DNA of 64,000 nt from Gallionella sp. (GCA_003153155.1 PLWV01000027.1:1-64000); one strand, 5' to 3'. Shown: positions 39,177-47,887, counted from the stretch's first letter. The notes: generated by a model not told the origin, from the letters alone. Numbers and translations are program-made.

Positions 39177-40211
39177 TTACGGCGCCGGATTCGGATACGC
39201 CTTATGCACCGCCTCGATCTTCTCCAGTACCTCTGCCGATAACACCACCTCGGCGCTGTCCAGATTTTCTTTCAACTGATGCAAATTCGTTGCGCCGAGT
39301 ATCACGCTGCTGTTGAACCAGCGCGAACGTGCGAAGGCCAATGCCATCGTTGCCGGAGTCAGTCCTGCGTCTTGTGCGATACGTACATATTCTTTGCTTG
39401 CCGCAGGCACGTTGGGTTTTGCGTAGCGCTGCCCGAAGCCGGGGAACAGGGTGATGCGTCCTTTCGCGTTCGGGTCAGCGAGGTATTTGCCGGACAGCCA
39501 GCCGAACGCCAGCGGGCTATATGCCAACAGCCCGACTTGCAGGTGGTGACAGACTTCTGCCAGTCCGGTCTCGAAACTGCGGTTCATCAGGTGATAGGCG
39601 TTCTGCACCGTGATGATTTTCGGCAGCCCGAATTTTTCCGCACACTTTACAAACTCGCTCACGCCCCACGGGGTCTCGTTGGACAGGCCGATGTGGCGCA
39701 CCTTTCCGGCCATGATTAATTCTGCCAGCGCTTGCAGTTGTTCGGCGATTGGCACCGTGTCGTGTTCCTGTGCGATGTCGTAACTGGTACTGCCGAACAT
39801 CGGCACGTAGCGATCCGGCCAGTGAATCTGGTAGAGGTCGACGTAGTCGGTCTGCAAGCGTTTCAGGCTGCCGTCTATCGCCGCTTCAAGATGCTGGCGA
39901 TTGATGCGCGGGCTGTTGCGTATCCAGGCAAACCCTCGCGACGGCCCGGCGATCTTGGTGGCGACGATCAGCTTGTCGCGCCGCTGATGTTTCAACCACG
40001 AGCCGATATAACTCTCGGTGCGCCCTTGAGTTTCGGCACGCGGCGGAACCGGATACATCTCTGCGCCATCAATGAAGTTCACTCCGCGCGATACCGCCAG
40101 ATCAAGTTGCGCATGGGCATCTGCCTCGCTGTTCTGCTCGCCGAAGGTCATCGTGCCGAGAGCCAATGCCGACACCTGCAGATCGCTTACACCTAATCGT
40201 CTGAGTTCCAT
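39177..40211 (-). CDS. Aldo/keto reductase, Tas family (344 aa)
   Basis: NADPH-dependent (alpha/beta)8 barrel reductase. The catalytic Asp and Tyr are in FIDGAEMYPVP, the Lys in LIVATKIAG, and the His in DLYQIHWPDR. The long segment RYVPMFGSTSYDIAQEHDTV identifies the Tas subgroup. ATG 40211 (MELRRLGVSDLQV) is preferred over 40223. Substrate unknown. Divergent from the dioxygenase at 40294. Confidence 0.88.
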   Translation of the reverse strand: MELRRLGVSDLQVSALALGTMTFGEQNSEADAHAQLDLAVSRGVNFIDGAEMYPVPPRAETQGRTESYIGSWLKHQRRDKLIVATKIAGPSRGFAWIRNSPRINRQHLEAAIDGSLKRLQTDYVDLYQIHWPDRYVPMFGSTSYDIAQEHDTVPIAEQLQALAELIMAGKVRHIGLSNETPWGVSEFVKCAEKFGLPKIITVQNAYHLMNRSFETGLAEVCHHLQVGLLAYSPLAFGWLSGKYLADPNAKGRITLFPGFGQRYAKPNVPAASKEYVRIAQDAGLTPATMALAFARSRWFNSSVILGATNLHQLKENLDSAEVVLSAEVLEKIEAVHKAYPNPAP

Positions 40212-40293
40212 ATTCACTCCCATGGATTTTCACTGCTATTTTAGTCCAGATGCATCATTTAGTTTTCGGCTTCGACGTGTTAGCATTTGCCAC

Positions 40294-41079
40294 ATGAAAA
40301 TGCCCGTCCTGTTTGTTTCACATGGTGCACCCACGCTGCCGCTGGAGCCAGGCGATACGGGTGCGGCGTGGCGGAAGCTTGGCGAGCAACTGCCCAAGCC
40401 ATCCGCCATTCTGATGATTTCCGCGCATTGGGGAACGCGCATTCCAACCGTCAGCCGTGCTGTTCAGCCGGAAACCATCCACGATTTCAGCGGCTTTCCT
40501 GCGGAGCTATACAAACTGCAATATCCCGCACCCGGCGCACCGGAAATGGCGCAAGCCGCTGCCCTCGCGCTGCAACAGGCGGGGATTCCGGTACAGATGG
40601 ATGACACGCACGGGTTGGATCATGGCGCGTGGGTGCCGCTGAGTTTAATGTATCCGGCAGCAGATATTCCGGTAGCGCAACTTTCGCTGCAGCCGGATAA
40701 AGATCCGGCATGGCACATTGCGTTAGGTCGCGCGTTGCGTCCGCTAGGCGAACAGGGCGTGTTGATCATCGGCAGCGGCTCCATCACGCACAATCTGCGC
40801 GCGCTGTTCAAACATCCGCCCGGCGCTCCCGCACCGGACTGGGTGACAGAATTTTGCGACTGGATGGCGGAGCGGATCAAGGCAGGCGATCTCGACGCGC
40901 TCAGCGCATATCGCACCCGTGCGCCGCATGCCGTGCAGAATCATCCCACCGATGAACACCTGCTGCCGCTGTTCGTGGCACTCGGCGCGGCGAATAAAAT
41001 CGATACCGCAGTGCATTTGAATCGCGTGATGACGTTCGGCCTGTTGGCGATGGATGCTTGGGTGTTCGATCCATTGTAG
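40294..41079 (+). CDS. Class III extradiol dioxygenase, DODA/YgiD type (261 aa)
   Basis: Metal-dependent dioxygenase related to DOPA 4,5-dioxygenase. The metal His residues are in LFVSHGAPTLPLE, MISAHWGTRIPTV and LDHGAWVPLSLMYP, and the block IIGSGSITHNLRAL is conserved. I chose ATG 40294 (MKMPVLFVSHG); the frame is open to 40072 but that part overlaps the divergent reductase gene. The TAG stop lies in the left arm of the repeat at 41075-41180. Confidence 0.86.
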   Translation: MKMPVLFVSHGAPTLPLEPGDTGAAWRKLGEQLPKPSAILMISAHWGTRIPTVSRAVQPETIHDFSGFPAELYKLQYPAPGAPEMAQAAALALQQAGIPVQMDDTHGLDHGAWVPLSLMYPAADIPVAQLSLQPDKDPAWHIALGRALRPLGEQGVLIIGSGSITHNLRALFKHPPGAPAPDWVTEFCDWMAERIKAGDLDALSAYRTRAPHAVQNHPTDEHLLPLFVALGAANKIDTAVHLNRVMTFGLLAMDAWVFDPL

Positions 41080-41180
41080 GAGCGGGCCATGCGGGTGCCC
41101 GGACAAAAGTATTTCGTACCCGCGAATAAGGGGTTCGCGGGCCGCTTCGACAGGCTCTGGACAGGCATCCCGCTCCTACA
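41075..41180 (+). repeat. 106 bp palindromic element between convergent genes
   Basis: It begins TGTAGGAGCGGG and ends CCCGCTCCTACA, with inner parts GCGGGTGCCCGGACAAAAGT and CCCGCGAATAAGGGGTTCGC. Its interior contains, in reverse, the CTTTTGTCCGGGCACCCGC core of the short repeat seen in ispG, umuD and around rnhA. The TAG stop of the dioxygenase (41077-41079) and the TAG stop of selU (41178-41176) both lie in its two arms. Confidence 0.85.
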
Positions 41181-42240
41181 TGTTCTTCGCGATTTCCTTC
41201 AGCGCATCCTCAGCCAAGCTGACCAGCGGGACGCGCTGTGCTTTGTCGAGATTCGCGTAGTGCCTGGATGTTGCGCGGAAGTAGCTGGGGTCGTAATGCA
41301 GCGTGAGCAATTCCGCGACCATGGTGGCGAAATCTCCGGCGTGAATCAAATCACTCCAGTGTTCCAGTTGCTTGGCGCCGTGAAAACGATGCAGCGTTTG
41401 CAGATGCGCGATCAACATTTCCGGATTGTCGATATAGTGCCGGTAGTCTTCGAGCAGCCCGGCGACGCGTGTGGCCAGCGGCGTTTCCACCAGCAGGCAT
41501 GCGCTGGCGTGCATGGCGGTGATGAGTGTCGGGGGCAGCGAGATGAGGCCGATCTTGTTGCTCTCTGCTTCCACGTAAACCGGTCTGGCCGGATCAAGTT
41601 TTTGCAGGGTTTGCAGCAGCGCGCTATCGAACCATTTCTGTGAAGGTTGGGCTTGTTCGGGCAATCTGCCCAACACTGAGCCGCGATGTTTCGCCAGCAT
41701 TTCCAAATCGAGAACCTGTTGTCCGTTGTTGGGTTGTCCGCTGTCTGGCTGTCCTCTGTCTGCCAAGGCCGCGAGCAAACGGCTCTTGCCCGATCCGGTG
41801 GGGCCGCAGATCACGCGGAATGTAAAACTCTGCGGCAATGCCTCAAGTTTATCCAGCACATCGCGCCGGTAAGTCTTGTAGCCGCCTTCCAGTTTGTGCG
41901 CCGCCCAACCCACCTGTGCCAGGATGATGCTCATCGCGCCGCTGCGCTGCCCGCCGCGCCAGCAGTAGATCAGCGGTCGCCATGATTTTGGATGATCGCG
42001 GAAGCGTGTTTGCAGATGCTCGGCAATGTTTTTGGCGATCAGAGCGGCGCCGACCTTGCGCGCCTCGAATGGCGACACCTGTTTGTATAAAGTGCCGACA
42101 GTGACGCGCTCCTCATCGGACAGCACCGGGCAATTGATCGCGCCGGGAATGTGATCCTCGGCGAATTCCGCCGGGGTGCGCACGTCGATAATTTCGTCAA
42201 ATTCGACTAGCTGTGATAGGTTTGCAGTTCTGAACAACAT
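41176..42240 (-). CDS. selU: tRNA 2-selenouridine/geranyl-2-thiouridine synthase SelU/MnmH (354 aa)
   Basis: Modifies the wobble uridine of certain tRNAs. An N-terminal rhodanese domain (EIIDVRTPAEFAEDHIPGAI) carries the catalytic Cys in IYCWRGGQRSGAM; a P-loop GPTGSGKSRLLA lies at about residues 150-161. ATG 42240 (MLFRTANLSQLVEFDEI) fits the family start; the frame is open to 42318 into selD. It is divergent from selD, which supplies selenophosphate, with only 17 bp between the starts. The stop is in a repeat. Confidence 0.93.
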   Translation of the reverse strand: MLFRTANLSQLVEFDEIIDVRTPAEFAEDHIPGAINCPVLSDEERVTVGTLYKQVSPFEARKVGAALIAKNIAEHLQTRFRDHPKSWRPLIYCWRGGQRSGAMSIILAQVGWAAHKLEGGYKTYRRDVLDKLEALPQSFTFRVICGPTGSGKSRLLAALADRGQPDSGQPNNGQQVLDLEMLAKHRGSVLGRLPEQAQPSQKWFDSALLQTLQKLDPARPVYVEAESNKIGLISLPPTLITAMHASACLLVETPLATRVAGLLEDYRHYIDNPEMLIAHLQTLHRFHGAKQLEHWSDLIHAGDFATMVAELLTLHYDPSYFRATSRHYANLDKAQRVPLVSLAEDALKEIAKNM

Positions 42241-42257
42241 TATTGAAAGAGGTAGTC

Positions 42258-43298
42258 GTGTCCGAAGTGAAGTTGACCCAATTGTCGCACGGTGGCGGTT
42301 GCGGCTGCAAAATTGCACCGGCCATGTTGCAATCCATATTGGGCGTGGCCAAAGAAAAGCTGCCCTATGCCAATCTGCTGGTCGGCACGGAGACCAGCGA
42401 TGACGCGGCGGTATACCGCCTGAACGATCAACAAGCCATCATCGCGACCACGGATTTTTTCATGCCGATAGTCGATGATCCGTTCGATTTTGGCCGCATC
42501 GCCGCCACCAACGCGCTGTCCGATGTGTATGCGATGGGCGGCACGCCGATCATGGCGCTGGCGATAGTCGGCATGCCGATCAATAAACTGCCGGTCGAGA
42601 CCATACGCGCTATTCTGCAAGGCGGTGAATCGGTATGCCAAGCCGCCGGAATTCCGCTGGCGGGAGGACACTCGATCGATTCACCGGAACCGATTTATGG
42701 TTTGGTGGCAATCGGCATCGTGCATCCCGATAAACTCAAGAAGAATTGCGACGCACAGACCGGCGACGTGCTGATACTGGGCAAAGGGCTGGGTATCGGC
42801 GTATTGGCGCAGGCATTGAAGAAGGGCGCGCTGTCTGCCGAGGGTTATGCGCAGCTGATAGACACTACCACGCAACTCAATGCCGTGGGCAGCACGCTGT
42901 CCGGCCTGAAAGCCATGCACGCGCTGACCGACGTGACCGGGTTCGGGTTGCTCGGACACCTGCTGGAAATGTGTCGCGGCGCGGGATTGACTGCGGAACT
43001 ACAGTTCGACCGTATCCCGATCTTGTCAGAGGCATTGCCGTTAGCGCAGCAGGGCTACGGCCCCGGCGCGATCGATCGCAACCTTGACAGCTATGGGCAT
43101 GAAGTGGATTTCGCGGCGCGTCTGGAGAACTGGCAACGCCGTGTGCTGGCCGATGCACAAACCAGTGGCGGACTGTTGGCAGCCGTTGCGCCGGAAGCAG
43201 AAGAAGAAGTGCTGGCCTGTTTTCAGCGCGCCGGCTTCGCACAGGCGGCGGTGATCGGCACGATGAAACAGGGTACGCCGCGTGTGGTGGTGAACTAG
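42258..43298 (+). CDS. selD: Selenophosphate synthetase (346 aa)
   Basis: Makes selenophosphate from selenide and ATP. The catalytic loop HGGGCGCKIAP has Cys (not selenocysteine) and Lys; ETSDDAAVYRLNDQQAIIATTDFF and GGHSIDSPEP bind ATP and metal. GTG 42258 with GAGG seven bases ahead is the likely start (TTG 42243 is an alternative). selU on the other strand uses the product. No selA/selB is visible in this window, so selenium here may serve tRNA modification only. Confidence 0.95.
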   Translation: MSEVKLTQLSHGGGCGCKIAPAMLQSILGVAKEKLPYANLLVGTETSDDAAVYRLNDQQAIIATTDFFMPIVDDPFDFGRIAATNALSDVYAMGGTPIMALAIVGMPINKLPVETIRAILQGGESVCQAAGIPLAGGHSIDSPEPIYGLVAIGIVHPDKLKKNCDAQTGDVLILGKGLGIGVLAQALKKGALSAEGYAQLIDTTTQLNAVGSTLSGLKAMHALTDVTGFGLLGHLLEMCRGAGLTAELQFDRIPILSEALPLAQQGYGPGAIDRNLDSYGHEVDFAARLENWQRRVLADAQTSGGLLAAVAPEAEEEVLACFQRAGFAQAAVIGTMKQGTPRVVVN

Positions 43299-43370
43299 CG
43301 TAGCGTGTGCTGTAGCACAACTCCTTCTCACATTTCTTCTATCCAAAATTGTTTATTGGAACTGATTAGT

Positions 43371-43464
43371 TCCTTCCCCCTTTCAGGTGGAAGGTTAGGA
43401 TGGGGGTGGAACGGTGGGACGCTTTCTACCCCCTCCCTAGCCTTCCCCCTGCATGGGGGAGGGG
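43371..43464 (+). repeat. GC-rich intergenic palindromes between selD and umuC
   Basis: TTCCCCCTTTCAGGTGGAAG and CCTTCCCCCTGCATGGGGGA are two members of the CCTTCCCC/GGGGAAGG family, separated by about 50 bp. The umuC stop is at 43508. I see no gene in 43299-43507. Confidence 0.7.
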
Positions 43465-43507
43465 ATTCGACGTTAGAGGGGCTGGTGCGATCAATACTCC
43501 GAATACT

Positions 43508-44776
43508 TCATCGCACTACCACCAACTCGCCCCACTCCGTTGTGTAGCGTTGCGACACATTCCCGCGCCGCATAGCCCAGATTTTCCTGACTCCTTCGCC
43601 CAGCAGTTGCACCGTTCCGCTGCCCATGCGGCGGTTGATGTGATCGAGTGTCTCCATCAGCGCTGCGGATTTCTGTTGTGCCGCGACATCATCGAACAGC
43701 GTGCGTGGCCTTGCTGCGGCGGCAATGATTTCGGTGAGCATCACGCCGGCCTTCTGATATGCGTAGCCGCTGCGGTAAACCTGCTGCAAACCGCTCAAGG
43801 CGGCGCGGCACAGCAGGCGCGTGTCATCCGTGGGCTCGAACAAATGCAGCAGCATGGCTTGCTGATATTGCGGATCTTTTTCCTTATGCGGATTGGTGCG
43901 GATATAAACCTGTATGCCACCCGCAAGAGAATGCTGGTCGCGCAGCTTCTCGGCAGCCCGGCTGGTATAAGCGATGACCGCCTGTTCCAGGTCGGCCAGT
44001 AGCGTAACCGGCATGCCGAACGAACGCGAGCAGATGATCTGCTGGCGCGGCGGAGTGACATCATCCAGTTCCAGACAGGCCACACCATTCAGTTCTGCCA
44101 CGATGCGTTCCATGACTACGCCGAACTCGGCGCGGACGCGCTTGGCGGAGCTGCGTTTCAATTCCAGCACCGTGACTATGCCCATCCCCTGCAAGCGGCT
44201 GGTGCTGCGCCTGCCCACGCCCCATACCTCACCGACCTCGATTTGCGCGAGCAGGGTATCCAACTCGCGTGCCGTCATCGCATTGAAATCGCACACACTG
44301 TCATAGTGCTTCTGCTTCTTGGCGACATGGTTGGCGAGCTTCGCCAAGGTCTTGCTCGGTGCGATGCCTATGCACACCGGAATGCCCACGCATTGCTTGA
44401 TGGTGCTGCGTATCGTTTGCGCATATTGGGTCAGATCGGCCATGCCGGTCAGATCCAGAAAGCATTCATCTATCGAATAGACTTCCTGATCGGGACTCCA
44501 CTGCGACAACAGCCGCATCACCCGGTTGGAGAGGTCGGCATACAGCGTGTAGTTGGAGGAAAAGGCGATGATGCCGTGACGTTTGGCAAGGTCTTTCAAC
44601 TGGAACCACGGTGCGGCCATCTTGAGGCCGAGGTCTTTGACTTCCTGCGAGCGCGACACCACGCAGCCGTCATTGTTGCTCAGCACCACCACCGGCTTGC
44701 CTTCCAGCCCAGGCTGGAACAGGCGTTCACAGGAGACGTAGAAGTTGTTGCAGTCTATTAGCGCGATAGCACGCAC
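43508..44776 (-). CDS. umuC: DNA polymerase V catalytic subunit UmuC (422 aa)
   Basis: Y-family translesion polymerase. The start [19 protein letters not shown] has the first catalytic Asp and the steric-gate Tyr-Val region; [13 protein letters not shown] has the catalytic Asp-Glu; the helix-hairpin-helix is around [12 protein letters not shown], followed by the little-finger domain. Length matches UmuC. Three bases separate it from umuD, so lexA-umuD-umuC is one operon under SOS control. Confidence 0.96.
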   Translation of the reverse strand: MRAIALIDCNNFYVSCERLFQPGLEGKPVVVLSNNDGCVVSRSQEVKDLGLKMAAPWFQLKDLAKRHGIIAFSSNYTLYADLSNRVMRLLSQWSPDQEVYSIDECFLDLTGMADLTQYAQTIRSTIKQCVGIPVCIGIAPSKTLAKLANHVAKKQKHYDSVCDFNAMTARELDTLLAQIEVGEVWGVGRRSTSRLQGMGIVTVLELKRSSAKRVRAEFGVVMERIVAELNGVACLELDDVTPPRQQIICSRSFGMPVTLLADLEQAVIAYTSRAAEKLRDQHSLAGGIQVYIRTNPHKEKDPQYQQAMLLHLFEPTDDTRLLCRAALSGLQQVYRSGYAYQKAGVMLTEIIAAAARPRTLFDDVAAQQKSAALMETLDHINRRMGSGTVQLLGEGVRKIWAMRRGNVSQRYTTEWGELVVVR

Positions 44777-44779
44777 GAC

Positions 44780-45298
44780 TCAAACCTTGTGGACGTTCCA
44801 ACTCACGACCCCCCAGATCGAAAAGTCCTGTTCCGGCTTGATGTGCAGGTCGGGATAGGCCGGGTGTGCCGCGCGCAATACCTGTCCATCCGGCGTATGC
44901 AGTAATTGCTTCACGGTGAACTCGCCATCCAGCACCGCGATCACCACGCAGCCGTGCGTGACAGGCAGGGCACGATCCACCACCAGCAAGTCACCATCGA
45001 AAATGCCGAGTCCACGCATTGAGTCACCTGCCACATGCATGAAGAAGGTGCTCTCGCGATGCTGGATCAAATGCTCGTCGAGACTGAGGTGCTGCTCCAC
45101 ATAGTCATCGGCAGGGGAGGGGAAACCCGCCGGTACGGCACCGCGCAGCAAGGCGCGCTGCCGATAAAATAATTCTTTGTTGGGATGGGTCAGCGACAGC
45201 AGACCGCGCGTGGCACGTTGCACTTGCCGACCCGCACATCGGGGCCGAACAACTGTTGGCCGGGCACCCGGATGAATAGCGGTTTGCATCACTATCAT
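44780..45298 (-). CDS. umuD: UmuD-type SOS peptidase (172 aa), with an unusual N-terminus
   Basis: Self-cleaving subunit of polymerase V. The cleavage site region is PAGFPSPADDYVEQHLSLDE, the catalytic Ser is in HVAGDSMRGLGIFDGD and the Lys in GEFTVKQLL. Typical UmuD has only about 20-25 residues before the cleavage site; here there are about 55, and the first part (AIHPGARPTVV) is encoded by a copy of the CCGGGCACCCG repeat. ATG 45298 overlaps the lexA stop (ATGA). A start closer to the domain is possible but no good one is visible. Confidence 0.9.
   Translation of the reverse strand: MIVMQTAIHPGARPTVVRPRCAGRQVQRATRGLLSLTHPNKELFYRQRALLRGAVPAGFPSPADDYVEQHLSLDEHLIQHRESTFFMHVAGDSMRGLGIFDGDLLVVDRALPVTHGCVVIAVLDGEFTVKQLLHTPDGQVLRAAHPAYPDLHIKPEQDFSIWGVVSWNVHKV
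45251..45280 (+). repeat. CCGGGCACCCG repeat, copy in the umuD 5' end
   Basis: AACTGTTGGCCGGGCACCCG then GATGAATAGC. It matches the ispG copy over TTGGCCGGGCACCCGGA. It is read on the - strand in frame within umuD, just after the start codon. Confidence 0.75.
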
Positions 45299-45888
45299 TT
45301 CCGGTACTTGCGGATCAAGCCAACCAACACCCCGAAGATTTCCAGCGTGCCGTGCGGACGGATGACCGGATAGGCCTGGTTGGCGGGACGCAGGATGAAA
45401 TGGCCGCGCTCTTTAGCCAAAGTCTTCAACGTGAACTCATTGTCCACGATCGCCACCACGATGTCGCCGATGTTGGCGGACATGCGCTTCTCGACGACCG
45501 CGACATCACCATCATGGATACCGGCTTCGATCATCGAATCGCCCTTGACCGGAATCAGCGTGGTTTTGGACGGCGTATCGATCAGCATCTCGTCGATGAT
45601 GAAGAACTCACCTTGGGTGGCGGTTACAGAAACCGGCATTCCCGCCTGAACGGAAGACTCGGCCAAGGGGCGGGCGAAGAACTGACGAGATGGGATCCAA
45701 GCGCCATCCGGGGTGCGCTCGATGAAGCCGGCTACGTTCAAGCGGGTCAGGATGGCTTTGACCCAGGATTTGGAAGCGATGCCGAACACCTCGCACAGCT
45801 TGGCGTAGGAGGGAATGCTTTTCCAGTCGGCGTAATAGTCCTGGAGTTTGGCAAGATACTCAGTGTTTTTTGGGTTGAAGTCAGTCAT
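45295..45888 (-). CDS. lexA: LexA-like SOS repressor (197 aa)
   Basis: S24-family repressor with a winged-helix N-terminus (YADWKSIPSYAKLCEVFGIA and AILTRLNVAGFIERTPDGAW) unlike the E. coli LexA head, and a normal C-terminal peptidase: cleavage Ala-Gly in SSVQAGMPVSV, Ser in PVKGDSMIEAGIHDGD, Lys in NEFTLKTLAKERG. It heads the lexA-umuD-umuC operon. The promoter just upstream has two GAACGAACGT(T/G)C boxes, which implies autorepression through an operator of the GAAC-N4-GTTC type rather than CTGT-N8-ACAG. Confidence 0.92.
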   Translation of the reverse strand: MTDFNPKNTEYLAKLQDYYADWKSIPSYAKLCEVFGIASKSWVKAILTRLNVAGFIERTPDGAWIPSRQFFARPLAESSVQAGMPVSVTATQGEFFIIDEMLIDTPSKTTLIPVKGDSMIEAGIHDGDVAVVEKRMSANIGDIVVAIVDNEFTLKTLAKERGHFILRPANQAYPVIRPHGTLEIFGVLVGLIRKYRK

Positions 45889-45903
45889 GGCAAGATTGAT
45901 ACA

Positions 45904-45949
45904 GAACGAACGTGCTGCGCACTGTAAAGAACGAACGTTCTTTTGTCAA
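45904..45949 (-). promoter_or_regulatory. lexA operon promoter with twin LexA-type operators
   Basis: On the - strand TTGACA (45949-45944), a 17 bp spacer and TACAGT (45926-45921) form a near-consensus sigma-70 promoter. Operator 1, GAAC-GAAC-GTTC on the + strand (45929-45940), fills the spacer; operator 2, GAAC-GAAC-GTGC (45904-45915), lies just downstream of the -10. The two boxes share 11 of 12 bases and are 25 bp apart. Repression by blocking polymerase is the obvious reading; binding by the adjacent LexA is inferred. Confidence 0.8.
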
Positions 45950-45963
45950 GGATGAAAAACTAC

Positions 45964-46023
45964 TGATGAAACAACTAGCCATCTGACTAACCCAGCACAA
46001 GCCGCTGGGCAAGTCATTGGTTA
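45964..46023 (-). repeat. 60 bp hairpin element, copy upstream of lexA
   Basis: On the - strand: TAACCAATGACTTGCCCAGC, loop, GCTGGGTTAGTCAGATGGCT, AGTTGTTTCATCA, exactly 60 bp. Stems are TGACT:AGTCA and CCCAGC:GCTGGG. The flanks GCGCA and GTAG fit YA|GK. Confidence 0.92.
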
Positions 46024-46255
46024 TGCGCTCGGCATAACTGCGTTGCTCAAGGGCGAAAAATGCGGGGTCGCGCAGCGATAAACTGAAATGTAAACCGCAT
46101 CTGCGACACGTTACTGGCGGAGCCAGCCGATTGCGGGAGCAGATGCAGGCCGTTCTTCCCGCCCCGGATGCTTCGCAACGCCGTGTCAGAGCGGCTACTT
46201 TTTCGCCCTTTCGCGCCTTGTTCTGCCGTCGCTCGCGACGTTTTTCAGCACGCTG
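46024..46255 (-). repeat. Dispersed intergenic repeat, copy 2
   Basis: It contains, reversed, AACGTCGCGAGCGACGGCAG, GGCGCGAAAGGGCGAAAAAG and CGCTCGGCATAACTGCGTTG, each matching segments of 27568-27700. This fills the space between the 60 bp element and the MazG gene; no gene is visible in it. Confidence 0.6.
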
Positions 46256-46283
46256 TTGATCAATAATCCAACCTGCGAAGTTC

Positions 46284-46640
46284 TCAATAATCCGAATACT
46301 TCTTCGCGCTGCCGCGCACCTGTTCCGCCGGATACTTCACCGCGTTCTTCTCCAGCTTGTGCAGCGCAGCCTCCAGCAAATCCACCCCCAGCTTGTCCGA
46401 GAGGCGTACCAGATACAGCAGGATATCGGCCAGCTCCTCGCTAACGGCATTCTTGTTTTCGGCGGCGAGGTCAAACGACTGCGCCTCGGTCAGCCACTGA
46501 AAATGCTCCATCAACTCGGCGACTTCCACCATCAGCGCCATGCTCAGATTTTTCGGCGAATGAAACTGGTCCCAGTCGCGCGCCTCGGCAAACGCGCGCA
46601 ACTTGTCGCGCAACATCAGCAGATCGGATTGGTTCGGCAT
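46284..46640 (-). CDS. MazG-like nucleotide pyrophosphohydrolase (118 aa)
   Basis: Small all-alpha NTP pyrophosphatase: RDWDQFHSPKNLSMALMVEV then AELMEHFQW gives the E-x-x-E metal motif (EVAELMEHF), and EELADILLYLVRLSDKLGVD the second acidic motif. Relatives hydrolyse dCTP or other noncanonical nucleotides (house-cleaning). ATG 46640 (MPNQSDLLMLRDKL) is chosen over 46673. Confidence 0.88.
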   Translation of the reverse strand: MPNQSDLLMLRDKLRAFAEARDWDQFHSPKNLSMALMVEVAELMEHFQWLTEAQSFDLAAENKNAVSEELADILLYLVRLSDKLGVDLLEAALHKLEKNAVKYPAEQVRGSAKKYSDY

Positions 46641-46752
46641 AGCGTAGCTCCGGTGAGTGGGGAATGTTGGCATCTATTGTAATACGCGGCGGGGCGGGGC
46701 ATCATGCGCGGCGGTGCCTAATTTAGCCGGGAATCCAGGGGCGCATATCCGA

Positions 46753-47184
46753 ATGGGAACTAACACCATGATGGAATACATTTTCTTTGATGCAAACCTG
46801 CGCGACAAGTTTGTGGAACACGCCAAGGGTCTGGGTGTGGCGTGCGATTCGCGGGATGACAATATGGGCTTGGTCGTCGCGGTGCCGGAAGATTTGGCCG
46901 ATGATCTGGCGGACGCCTTGGAAGCGCGTTACGACGAGCTCCAGGAAGAGCAATCTGATCTTATGTCTCAGTCGGAAGGAGGGCTCAAAAAGCTGGCTGG
47001 ATTTAAACTTGTCCTGCCGGATGGGCGAACCTGCATGGTGCCATTGCAGCCGGATATGGCTAATCGCCTGCTTTCCTGCTTCAGCTTCGAAGAAATACAG
47101 GTGCTGTTCGATACCGTTGCACGCAGCGCGCTGGATCCCAAGGACAGCCATCTGTGCGAAATTTTGAGAGGCTCCCCCAAATAA
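46753..47184 (+). CDS. Conserved hypothetical protein (143 aa)
   Basis: Soluble acidic protein. From MEYIFFDANLRDKFVEHAKG to ARYDELQEEQSDLMSQ it looks like a compact alpha/beta domain, followed by KLVLPDGRTCMVPLQPDMAN and ARSALDPKDSHLCEIL. Similar proteins occur singly in betaproteobacteria; I know no function. The start could be ATG 46753, 46768 or 46771; none has a strong ribosome site. Confidence 0.7.
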   Translation: MGTNTMMEYIFFDANLRDKFVEHAKGLGVACDSRDDNMGLVVAVPEDLADDLADALEARYDELQEEQSDLMSQSEGGLKKLAGFKLVLPDGRTCMVPLQPDMANRLLSCFSFEEIQVLFDTVARSALDPKDSHLCEILRGSPK

Positions 47185-47307
47185 AAAACCGCACCGTTTT
47201 TGCTCGTGGAGACCGACCATGACCGATCACAATAATTTACTCTTGCAGAGAAGATTCAAGGTATAAAATATCTCGTCTGTCTTTCACCTCAACTTTAAGG
47301 AAATAAT

Positions 47308-47874
47308 ATGTCAGAAGGATTTCATGTCCACGGCGCCCACGATCATGCAGTGGAACATCATGCTCAGAGCGGAGATAGTCTTGCTGGGCAAGTCGCGATT
47401 TTCACCGCAATTTTGGCTTCGGTAGGCGCGATTGTCAGCTATCAAGGGGGAGACACTCAGAATCAAGCCATGTTATTCAAGAACGAGGCGGTGCTGAAGA
47501 AAACCCAGGCTTCCGATCAATGGAATTTTTATGAGGCCAAAAGTAACAAGGGGCATTTGATGGAGCTTGCCGCCGAATTGGCACCTGCGAAGAAGCTGGA
47601 TTATTACAAGAGCCAGATCGAAAGATACGAAAAAGAAAAGAAGGAGATCAAGATAAAGGCCGAGGCACTGGAAGCGGAATCGGAAAAAGCCAATGAGGAA
47701 AGCGAGCATGCGATGCATCCTCACCATATATTGGCGCAATCCATGACGCTGATACAGATCGCTATTTCTCTGGCTTCCATCACTGTTTTGACGCGCAAGA
47801 AATGGTTGTTCGTCGTGGCGGCTGTGGCGGCTGCGGGCGGCCTCGCAATGTGGGGATTCGCCCTTTACGCCTAG
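47308..47874 (+). CDS. DUF4337 membrane protein (188 aa)
   Basis: His-rich N-terminus (MSEGFHVHGAHDHAVEHHAQ), a first membrane segment at about residues 25-43, a long charged helix likely to form a coiled coil (residues 85-130, KKLDYYKSQIERYEKEKKEI), and two C-terminal membrane segments. This is the DUF4337 pattern. The Shine-Dalgarno AAGGAA precedes ATG 47308. Function unknown. Confidence 0.85.
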   Translation: MSEGFHVHGAHDHAVEHHAQSGDSLAGQVAIFTAILASVGAIVSYQGGDTQNQAMLFKNEAVLKKTQASDQWNFYEAKSNKGHLMELAAELAPAKKLDYYKSQIERYEKEKKEIKIKAEALEAESEKANEESEHAMHPHHILAQSMTLIQIAISLASITVLTRKKWLFVVAAVAAAGGLAMWGFALYA

Positions 47875-47887
47875 GCTGGCAGCTGCT

